This document shows positions 1-55,529 of a DNA stretch of 64,000 nucleotides, in pieces (within the stretch, counting starts at the first letter, position 1; each line of letters starts with the position of its first letter). The notes under the pieces were generated by a model, which saw nothing but the letters and a program-made list of their open reading frames with translations, ran no database searches and was not told the origin of the DNA. The translations under genes and the position numbers were made by a program. The DNA comes from Corydoras sp. C115 (lineage: Eukaryota; Chordata; Actinopteri; Siluriformes; Callichthyidae), in the NCBI GenBank assembly GCA_019802505.1, contig JAFMOC010000037.1, positions 4,692,001 to 4,756,000 of the forward strand. Reading direction: 5' to 3'.

Positions 1-1017
1 GTAAACATTATCATAGATGGCAGGTTTTAAATTAAGTGGTATACAAGAAGAGTAACAATGTAAACGCAACATTCTTTTCTAAGCAACAGTCTAAAAATCA
101 AACATAGAAAATGTTCCCAATAAGTAATTCAGAGAAATTGTCTCAAACTAAGACCTGGGAGGCAGAGGAAGCAATCATATAATCATAATTTGAAATTCTG
201 AATTAAAATAAAAAAGAAAACAATAAACAAATTATATTAAAATTATTATATTTATTAATAGAGAAGTACATGTCATGAATGACTTGCAAGTTGTCATACT
301 TAGTAATTTACAGTCTTGTTTGGATAAAATAAAAATGAGTTCTTCAAAATACCAGCAAATCCTGAGAACAAAGTGTCAATCTATTTGTTAAAAAGCTGAA
401 GCTGAAAATCTGAAAATACCCTAAAATTTCCTATTCGCAACATAGTGACACAAAATATGTTTTTTTTTTTTAATTGAGTACCTTTTTACCTTTTTTCCTA
501 ACTAACCTTTTAAAAAGTTCACTCTTTACAGATGTTGATCATTTACAGTGCATTTTCCAAAAGGTGGAAAAGTCACTATTAAAAAAAAGGATATATTTGG
601 ATAAGTTTTTGTTAATACATAGGTAGTTTAAAGTATAAAAGGTACTTGAGTATTTTTTTATACTCCTCTCATCTGTTTCCTGTAAGCAGAAAGTTATGGT
701 GAGGTTGGACGACATTGGAGGAAACCGGAAAAAGAATGCCATGCTGGGATCCTGAACACCCTATCTGAGCTACAAATAAAACATTTCTTTAGTAAGTTAC
801 TCTATATGTTTGGAAATACATTTTCAAAATACGTTTATCAGATTTCTCTAGTACTACTGAAGTCTGTGTCTCTGAGTGAAACAAAGCAAACATGAGCTGA
901 CCAGCCAACCAGCTGGTCAAAAAGTTATGAGATACATTATACACTTAGTAGTGTATCTACTGTGAATTTCGGATGTGCCACCATCAAGCATACAGAGTTG
1001 TTTCACATAGTTTCAGC
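1..1017. other. AT-rich intergenic DNA upstream of rbm20
   Basis: No reading frame of protein-like composition and no recognisable exon were found. In the human order the neighbour on this side would be SMC3, but I see no SMC3-like coding segment here. Only short A/T runs and a small TA tract at its right edge are visible. Confidence 0.5.
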
Positions 1018-1040
1018 ATAATATATATATAATTAATAAT

Positions 1041-1072
<32 letters not shown>

Positions 1073-1073
1073 A
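1018..1073. repeat. (TA)n/(CA)n microsatellite
   Basis: An interrupted TA repeat runs into a short CA repeat. It forms the left border of the 440-bp repeat that follows; a TA/CA stretch also borders the second copy near 21836. Confidence 0.85.
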
Positions 1074-1504
1074 ACAAATGTTTTTTAAGTAATCTACAAA
1101 TAGAGTGCAGTGATTTCAGAGTATAGGAGTGAGTATGTGAAGTTGGTGTTCTTAGTAAGTCTGTGAATTATTTATAATAAAATTATTTATTAATTTAATA
1201 ATCATTGGGAGACTGTAGTTAAAGCAAAATGTGACCCTTCAGAGTATTATGTTTGAGAACTGATAACCAGTGTTTGTTTCTGATAGTCTAATTCTTTTGT
1301 CACAAAAATGTGGTTTAGATTGTTTCAAAGGCGTTTAAGTCTTGCACAGTATATTACGTATCAAGTGTGTTTGTCATTGACATTGTATTGAAATGAAGCC
1401 ACAAAAAGCTTTCTATGTAAAATCCGACCTTTTGCATTAGTTGGCCAGCACCAGAGAAGTTGTGCTTACACAGAGCATAGACTTTGGGAAATCCTCACAC
1501 CCCA
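1069..1504 (+). repeat. 440-bp dispersed repeat, copy 1 (rbm20 upstream)
   Basis: This stretch recurs in the same orientation at 21841-22284 inside rbm20 intron 1. By eye I count about nine substitutions and one 8-bp length difference (near 1141 versus 21913), so the copies are very similar. Identity stops abruptly at 1504/22284, at the sequence CCCA. No terminal inverted repeats or coding potential are visible. Copy 1 ends about 390 bp before the rbm20 start codon, so it may include promoter-proximal sequence. It may be a local segmental duplication or a short mobile element that lands in TA repeats. Confidence 0.93.
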
Positions 1505-1891
1505 CACCTCTCTGCCACGAGAGTAAGAGAGGAGGGGTAGGAGAGGGGGCTTGACCCCCTCTCCTATCCAGGGATCCCAATTGGCCAGATGGCTTTCAAC
1601 TCCTGCTTCCTGTCGTATCCTCTTAGTTGTCGCTCCGCTCTCCAACTTTGACACCAACCCCTTTGTGGACTCTGCTTAGACCGTCTCTTTTTTCAGACTG
1701 GTGGACTTTTTCAAGAACTTTAGTTCGAAGGCGAAGAAAGTAATTTAAACTTTTAGCTGAAGTATACTTCAGCTGTGGGAAGAGACTGTAGTCTGTTTCA
1801 CTTGGTCTCCATTTAGGGAAACTTATCCAGCAGCTTCTCTGAACAGTTCTGTAGAGTTTCCAGCTCCACAGGTGGACCGTGGCTTCTTAGC
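1505..1891 (+). promoter_or_regulatory. rbm20: Probable rbm20 promoter and 5' leader
   Basis: This is the interval between the dispersed repeat and the predicted start codon. It is less AT-rich than its surroundings and contains a strong inverted repeat at 1538-1566. The frame of the start codon is closed by a stop at 1814, so the leader extends at least that far. The transcription start cannot be fixed from sequence; no convincing TATA box was found. The assignment rests on position only. Confidence 0.45.
1538..1566. repeat. 12-bp perfect inverted repeat (hairpin)
   Basis: The left arm TAGGAGAGGGGG (1538-1549) is followed by the loop CTTGA and a perfectly complementary right arm (1555-1566). 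The G-run/C-run stem would be very stable in RNA or single-stranded DNA. It lies about 330 bp before the rbm20 start codon. Confidence 0.85.
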
Positions 1892-45995
<44,104 letters not shown>

Positions 45996-46620
45996 AATCA
46001 AGCAGTTTTCATGAGCACCTGTGATTGACGTTGCCAAGCAACCGTCACTCAACCCAGAAAGGAAGTCTGGACCCCCTTGGGAAGAGTGAAAAAGGTGGCA
46101 TTCCTTAAGCTGCTGGGAATCAGGCTGGATTTACACTGCTGCTGCACATTCACACACTGTATCAAATTTTTCGTAATGTTGGAGACAGGTCATTTAAAAA
46201 AATGAAAGATGTAAATTTATTATGGCTTCTTCACTTTGCCTTCCTGTGTGGCCAACTGAAAACAGACAGGAACACTCAAAAAAAAAAAAAAAAGTATAAG
46301 CCGTCTGTAGTTAATGTTAATAAACAAGATATGCATATGCTTAGCTGTGCTGTAGGGTCCTAATTATGTAAACAGCTATTATGTTTTTAGGGACCTATTG
46401 CACATGTTATTTCTACTGATGCAGCAAAGTGGAATGTTTCTTTTAATTTAGGTAACAGTAAGAAGAGTATTCTTTTATTCTGGACCCAGAGCTTCTTGAA
46501 AAAGTGGTTTACACAGGCTGAAATGAATTTCAATGGCCTTTTTGCAGAATTTAATGGAAAGTTTTTTGACAAAAGAGAGAGAGAGTTGTTAAAGCTGTTT
46601 ATATAAAATAAACAGGTCTA
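45996..46620 (+). other. rbm20: rbm20 3' UTR
   Basis: It follows the TGA of exon 14. Candidate AATAAA polyadenylation signals lie at 46319-46324 and 46607-46612. An RFX-like X-box palindrome (46030-46042) lies near its start. The true 3' end is not decided. Confidence 0.6.
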
Positions 46621-47700
<1,080 letters not shown>

Positions 47701-47719
47701 AATGTGGTGGTGGGTAAAA

Positions 47720-47880
47720 TCCTAACTGCGACCACTTGGTGGTGCTGTAACAAACGTAATTACTCGAAATAGAAAACGCCAGAACACTGGCGCACTTTCT
47801 ATTGGTCGGGTTCGTCTCCTGATTTTCAATATTCCGACCAATCAGTATGTTTATAGGGCGGGCCTGTGCCATTGAGTTGC
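47720..47880 (+). promoter_or_regulatory. pdcd4: pdcd4 promoter
   Basis: An inverted CCAAT box ATTGG (47811-47815), a CCAAT box (47838-47842) and a GC box GGGCGGG (47856-47862) lie within 55 bp, directly before the non-coding first exon. The region is GC-rich relative to its flanks. This fits a broadly expressed promoter; the exact start site is unknown. Confidence 0.75.
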
Positions 47881-47951
47881 TGGGTCGAGGAAGCAAAACG
47901 TTTGCAAACAGAGCGCTGTGTAAGTGTTTAGAAAGCGGAACTCTGGGTGAG
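47880..47951 (+). other. pdcd4: pdcd4 non-coding exon 1
   Basis: The sequence after the promoter ends in a consensus donor GGTGAG|gtaagt at 47951/47952, with no ATG-initiated frame leading into exon 2. The start coordinate is approximate. Confidence 0.65.
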
Positions 47952-48606
47952 GTAAGTCATTGCTTTCGATTCGATGGCGTATTTGATTTATTTTAAAGCT
48001 GTTTAAAGACTTTAGGAAACGTGTTCCTTTGGAAAAACATCCGTGTGCCACTGTTCAATTAAGTTGACGCAGATTTGTTTATGGTGTACTCCCAAATGGA
48101 TATGGACTTCCTTTTCAAAGTGGCTAACGAGGCTGTAGGAGTGCACGTTTAAATACCCTAGCTAGTGCACTCAGAATCGACAACGAATTGAATTAGGGAT
48201 GCAGTCCCTGTCTTCTAGGCAGTTGCCTGTGTATACAAAACAATACGGTCCGTTAAACAATGAGCAATAAAGACCCACGTTTTTGTTTTAAAAAGAGTTT
48301 TTATTTTCGAGTTTCTTTCGTTTGAACTTTGTGTATTTATACAATACTGAACGTAAGTGGACTATAATAATATTTTAAATACGTCATTCGACGGTGCGCT
48401 GACATGTTTGGACATGTAACTAGGCTATTTAACGTGTTGATTCTTGTTAGTTATAAACGTTTATTTAAATGCTGTTTATTTTTTTGGTTCCCTACAAGAA
48501 AAGGGTTGCACTATTTTTCTGCGACAATTTAAGTATGTCGTCAGTTAAGGAAAAGGCATTGTTGGTACTGTTCGGACCTTTGTTTAATTTCTCTTAATGT
48601 TTATAG
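47952..48606 (+). other. pdcd4 intron 1 (5' UTR intron)
   Basis: It lies between the non-coding exon and the start-codon exon. Consensus ends; no repeats of note. Confidence 0.7.
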
Positions 48607-48649
48607 GATTTTTTTGAACGGATTTGTTACAAAAGTCGGGTATTGAATC

Positions 48650-48692
48650 ATGGCAACAGACTGTGAGGCATGGCTTAACGCCAATCCTGTGG
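48650..48692 (+). CDS. pdcd4: pdcd4 coding exon (exon 2, start codon)
   Basis: MATDCEAWLNANPV, with an acceptor at 48605-48606 and 43 bp of 5' UTR in the same exon. The donor GTGG|gtaagt gives phase 1, matching exon 3. NANPV parallels the human NVNPA. Confidence 0.88.
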
Positions 48693-51600
48693 GTAAGTCC
48701 TATCTGCTTCATGTATTTTAAGAGGTTAAGACAGAACTGCACCACATTCATGCATACTTTCACAGTCCATGTTATTAGTTACACCACTTTGTTTTTACAC
48801 TTCTTGTTATGGCTGCGCTGTATTACTGACTGTAGTCCATCTGTTTCTCTGCATACTGTGGTAAATGTTTCAGTATACTGATGTGTGCGATGACGGGTTT
48901 GAAAGTAGCAGGACTGAAAATAGTTCACCAACTAATAATTTTTAGCCAAAAGCATCCTGTAGGCAGGATTCAGTGAGTGCTGGTGAAGGATCTGATGATG
49001 AACATAATTAGTGCAGCAACAAATGAACTGTTGGTTAACTTTATATGTTTGAAAGTATTATATGTATATATTATAAGTATTATATTGTATTATATGTGTG
49101 AAAGTGCCTAGTGAGTGATCACAGTAACTTGGGTGTGTTCTCAATGGATGTTTTTCTTATTTGCACCCTGTTGTAAAAACATGTTAGTTTTGTGTAGAAA
49201 AATCTGCAACCTGATTTCAATGTGCTTAAGCCCCCCACCCAAAAAAAAAAAAAAAAAAAACAATTTATTTAGGAAAGGTTTTGTATACTAGTACATGGTG
49301 AGATTTGTAAGTCATTGAATATAAATTTGTGATTCCCCTACTGTAAATATGTAATATAAACATACTTGGGTGTCAGATTCTATCTTGTACAGTAGTAACA
49401 AATACTAGCAAATTATTTTGATTGTATCTTTATGGTTTTATATACCAACATGGCAAAGGGTGTATGTATGTGTGCATTTATATTTTTGCATATAATGCAT
49501 ATTTAGACTTGTTTCTAATTATTTACTTATCTCTGAAAAATGAAAAGTAGTGTATACATTAATAAAGAATACTAAAAATAATATAAAATTAGAAGGAGAA
49601 TTTAGTTGTTTGATGTTATTGAAAATTTTGCCGGCAGAAGCAGAAACCCTTACCGACTCTGGGGATGAAGACAATGGTTTCATCTCCAAAGCCCGCAACG
49701 AGATAAATGGCAACTGGGTACCAGCTCCGGCAGGAACCATGCACGAGGCACGGCTCAAGGCCAAGGCCAAGCGCCGTCTCCGCAAGAACTCCTCCAGAGA
49801 CTCAGGTCGTGGAGACTCACTCAGTGAGAATGGAGATGCTGCACGAACTGCTGTGCCTCCTTCTAGTCCCATGGGCAAAGTGTTGGACCGTAGGTCTCGT
49901 CTGGGTAAAGGAAGGGGTCTGCCAAAGAAAGGTGAGAAGCAATTAAGGCTCTGCTATTTATTGACCTAAAATATTACTCTTAATCAAATGTTTGTTGTTT
50001 GAACCTGTTGTTTGAATATTTATGAGGTAGCTCATTTCTGAATTGATTTAAATTGATTTTTAAGGTTGTGTTTTACTTTGAGGTAAAAATTTAAACTTTT
50101 TTTGTGCCTTTCATCATAAAATGTATTGTAAATGTGATTAGTAATCCCTTTTTTTCTTTGTTTTCTGGTTGAGCTGTATGTGGGTAATTTACTGTAAACA
50201 AAATGGGTGCGCTTCAGGTATAGAATTGAATTGCGTCATAAACCAGTTACATGGCCAACAAGAGCAGCGTGATCTCTCACTCACTGAAGAGCACACAAAA
50301 GTGCACATGTCAGCTTTATTTTATCTACCCTTGTTTAAGTAGCAGTTGGATGACTCACCTTTTGTTATACTTTCAATACTTTTATATTGAAATACCTACA
50401 CACTACTCCTACAAGTGCTTTTATGAAATCCCATTTTAATTGGTCATCGTTTTTTAGCTATAACAGTTCCCACACTTCTGGAAGGCATTCAATAAGATTT
50501 TTTGTGTGTTTTCTGGATAAATGGATCAAAATATTCCACAAAGTATTTGTGAGATCAGGCACCTCTTGGATAAGTCTGAAATCTGGCTAGCCTTTTCTAA
50601 TCTATTTCAACAAAGTTGGAAGCACACATGGCTTAGTGCTTCCAACAGCTGAAATGTCCCAGTGTTGCTGCCTCTACAGTGAAATTTAGACTGTGATATT
50701 GCAGAGTTACATATTTTGTAATCTAAGGTTTATATTGCTGACATTAAAATAAAATGCCAAACATGTATCTAGTAATGTTTGCTCTGGTAGCACCGTTTTA
50801 GAGCCTAAAGCATAAACGTTACCTGACAAAACAATAAGCTATTAAGATGATATAATTTTACCATATAAACAAAAGCATGGAAGAGGAACTGCAAAAACAA
50901 ATGATTTGCTGCATTGGTCTGGCTTCTATCAGCATGTAAATGACCAAAGCAGAATGCAAAGGCAAGCCTGTGATCAGGTCAGCAAAACAAGAATGTTGGG
51001 GAAAATATCAAATAAAACTACAAAATAGACAACTTCTAATGCAGGCTTTGGAAAGTAAATTTCCAAAGTAAAAGAAAAATTTTTTTGGAAAGTAAAAAAT
51101 TTTTTTTTTCTTTAAAATAAATATTCTTGACAGACAAAGGGTCTTGTACATAGAAAAAGTAAATACTTTGTTTTTTATTTCGTTATTGTAAATTTGCTTA
51201 TATGCTGTTAATGTGTTTTTGTTTGCATAGGAATAACAATACACTGAACATTCTAAATCATGATCTGGGTTCTGTAATCTGGCTCTTTCCTTACCAGTAA
51301 TAGTCTTAGTGGGCGTGTGCATGATGCAGAGTCAGAATTCTATAAGGATTTCTGCCTTGCAACATCATGAATCACACTGCCTCTGCTCCAGATTTACTAA
51401 GGGAAACAATAAAATGTATGTAGTTATCTATTAAAAAGGTGCAGAGATGAAACCTAATACAACCTTTTCCATGTTTGTTGATGATGAATATTATCTGGGC
51501 ATTATCAGTCTGCATAAAGTCTGACAGTTGATGCTTGATTAAAGACATTATTTGCAGTAATATATATAGATTTTTTTAAAGATGTATTTCATGCAGAGGC

Positions 51601-52448
51601 TGCATTATAAGTAAGCTCTTGCTTTGTAGATGCCTTCATTTACAATGATGTTGTAGTTCAGCAGTAACAACTGATCAGATGTAATCAGAAATATTAATTG
51701 ATGATGATGACAAATTCTTGTTAAATGCAGCCCTTATATATAGTGTTGCCCTCATCCAGGATACACATAGTCTGTCACCATTGCTTGCTTACAGAATACT
51801 TGGATCTGTACTCAATTTTCAAATATGTGTATAGATTATTCATGGAGGGACAAGTGCGTTTGAAATTTGTCCCTAGATTTCGTTTTTTATTTGTTTTGTT
51901 TATTTGCATGGTCTATTGGTCAGTAAGTCAGTTGGCCAACTGCATAACTTTAACAACCAAATGGGGTGATTTCCTCAGGTATTGCTTTAGCATTATCATT
52001 TTTAAAAGCGAAATTTAAGCTTACTGCACATTGTGCAATAGATTTTTAAACCTGTAATTGAGTCCGCCTACATGCATACGACACCGTCCAAATAGTATCT
52101 GCTCTATGTTATAATCTAGTGTTCATCACCAAGTCTGCTGTTTAGAAGCAGGATATACACCAACTACACACAGAAGAAAAACAAAGCTGGAGGGGAAACC
52201 CAAGGCTTTTCTTTTATCAAAATACAGATTAGAGTAATTTAAATAAAGAACACTGACGTGTTTGTTAAGCTTTGGTACTAAGTGTAAATAGACTTGTTAT
52301 TTTAGAAATGGTTGACTCATGCTATGCTACATACATGTTTATATGTAAACAAATGGAATTGTATGTAAGGAGGTGTGGTGGTAACTATGCAAGGAGGTGT
52401 GGTGGTAAAACATGCAATATATATATATATAGCCAGTCTCAAACAAAT

Positions 52449-52528
<80 letters not shown>

Positions 52529-52921
52529 TAATTTGTTTGAGACTGGCTCTGCAACAAATCAAATTGTTCAGTCCTGACAGTATGTAGTTTCTTTTCGTAG
52601 AATCTAAGGTAATATTTGAGACATAAGTGGTGTTTTACTTCTTTGTAGGTGGTGCAGGAGGTAAAGGTGTTTGGGGGACACCAGGACAGGTATATGATGA
52701 AGAGGAAGTCGATGTCCGTGACCCAAATTACGATGAAGATCAGGTAGTAAGCCTGCAGTTGTGTGAAGTAGTCTACATATATGATGGCACACCACTACAA
52801 TTAAATACCTGTTGTTTAAAAAAAAAAAATGCTGTTGTATTTTTTTGACTATCTAGCTAAATGCCAACATGGATAAAAATCCAGTATGTTTTTTTTTTTT
52901 TTTTTTTTTTGAAAAAATGTT

Positions 52922-52973
<52 letters not shown>

Positions 52974-55442
52974 GTTTTTTTTTTTAAGAGAACAGTCTCA
53001 TGGTTCCTAGCGGTTTATTCGCTTTGTCATTTTTGGTAATGCTGTTGCTCCTCTCACAGGAGAGCTGTGTGTATGAGACTGTGGTGCTGCCACTGGATGA
53101 TGGTGACTTCACACGTACGGTCACTCCTATCATGCAGGAATACTTTGAACATGGAGATGCCAATGAAGTAGCTGTAAGTAGAGTACTGGCTGTAAAGTGA
53201 CTCTTAGTTGTCTGTGAGAGCTTGTAGTGATGCTGGGCTTTTTTTTTTTTGTTTTCTTTTTTTTTTTGTTTTCTTTTTTTTGTGTCTGTGTGCAGGAGTT
53301 GTTGGGTGAGCTGAACCTCGGCTCTATGCGGAGTGAAGTCCCTCTGCTAGCTGTGTCTTTGGCGTTGGAGTCAAAAGCAAGTCACAGGGAGCTGACATCT
53401 CTTCTGCTAAAACATCTATGTGGCTTTGTCCTCAGTCGCACTGACATTGAAGCTTCCTTTCACAAACTACTGAATGAGCTGCCTGACCTGGTACTGGACA
53501 CTCCCACTGCTCCACAGGTAACCAGTGTTAAAACATCTATGCTTTTTTTTTTTTGTGTGTGTGAAATAAATTTCTCTATAATAAACTACATGGCTTACAA
53601 TTTGTACTATATTTCAAATAGCCTGGGTGACAATGTTTCAGGTTGAGTTAAAATTTATTTTGATTATGTGAAGCAATTCGCACTAAAATATTAGGGATCT
53701 TTTAACACATGACTTCAGTTACTGAACACCAGACTAAAATGTTTTCCTGTTACCCAGAAGACAGATATGAATCTCATACATTATTAACAGCTAACAAAAA
53801 ACTGTTGTTGGTGGTACGTCAGTCAGCCATGAAGTGTGCAGACCACAGAGGGAGTGTGACATGAGCAACATCCTGCATATTGCCGACCACCTTACATTTT
53901 TAATTATTCATTAATTTATTATCTTCCACTTTATCCTCTATTAGGGTCGCGGTGGGGTTCCCCATGCCCATCCAGGGGAGAACGTTTTGGGCGCTGGGCA
54001 GATACACCCAGGACCGGGCCCCAATCTATCGCTGGGCACACACTCACAGACACGCGCACAAACACACTTTACATGGGGCAATTTGGAGAACTCAATTGAC
54101 TTAATCCATGTTTTTGGACTGTGGGAGGAAACCGAAGAACCCGGAGGAAACCCACACAGACACGGGGAGAACATGGAACAGAGAACAGTGTTGAGAGGCG
54201 AACGTGCTAACCACTAAGCCACCCCATTTTTAATTATCTTTATTTAAATTTACTGTATCCAACATAGATGAATTTGTTGGTTGAAGATTAGAAATACACC
54301 CAGGACATGTCACCAGTATTTCTCGGATTAAATGCATATAAATACACACTCATTTATATTAATAAACATGCATATAAACACATTCATGTTTTTTATTTCA
54401 CTAAAACTCAAAACAAAACTCTGCAAAACAGAATTCATGCTAATTTTGGCAGAGAAAATCTATTAGAGGTTTAAAATTGACAATTAAATTAATAGAGTTG
54501 TTTTAAATAAGAAATTTTGTTAAAATCTGACATTTTTATTATAACTATTAACATGGCAATTAAAAATATAATAAAATAAGCGAGTTGCATCCTAAAATCA
54601 ATTGTCAATAATTATACTTAAATATAATGCAGGTTGTCATTAGCTTCTTGATTTTTTGAAATCCTAGTGAGGAAACAAAGAAAGAAGCATAATGATCAGT
54701 GGTTAAAGAACAGAGGGTTTATGTTAGAATATTGAATATAGAATATAGAGTTATTGGCTAAATTGAGACAAATGCTTATTAGACTGCTGATGGTGTAAAA
54801 CAATGTTCTACAGCACAGAGGTTCTGTATTTTAGTGTTATTCTGTAAGCCATTAGGGCCTCTGCTATTATGTGCACACTGAGTGCAGGCTTAGCATATAA
54901 TCTAGAATACACACAAACTTTACCTCACTCTTCTAACCTTCAAATTTGCCCTCCCACTGTTCCTGTGTGTATATCTGTGTGTCTGTGGTTGTGTGCAGTT
55001 GTTGTATGTGCTAAGCTGTTTTTGTTCTGACAGGAACAGCAGAGGCAGCTCTTTCCTCTCATCAGGGCCTCTCACTAAATACAGAACTTGCACACACCAC
55101 TGATCACGCGCACTCTGAGTAAACAAAACTGACCCACACTTGACAAGAAAATATGTTTCGTTTTTATATGACCATGTAAACATTCTCACTCGGATGCATT
55201 TCTGCACCACTGTAAATGTACAGTCTGAAATTCTACAAAGCTTCTTTGCTGAGACATAAGGTTGACTTTAGTTATTTAGTTATTTGTTAGCCATTTTTTA
55301 ATACTGTATTAGTTGACCTTTTTAAATGGGTTTACAGGACTCTTTAGAAATTGCCCAATTCCTGTAAAGAGGCATAGGGTTTTTTAAATGTATTTATTTA
55401 TATTATATATTTTTTAATATCTGCACTGTATATTTAGGGATT

Positions 55443-55478
<36 letters not shown>

Positions 55479-55488
55479 CTTTTTTGTA

Positions 55489-55529
<41 letters not shown>

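Larger units (their letters stand above)
49932..52648 (+). other. pdcd4 intron 3
   Basis: A 2.7-kb AT-rich intron. Near its end it holds a 25-bp tandem duplication (52364-52413) and a long palindrome (52431-52548). No exon recognised. Confidence 0.75.

Noticed and set aside
49519..49878. Antisense frame over pdcd4 exon 3
   Set aside because: It overlaps the conserved sense exon and shows no independent conservation features.
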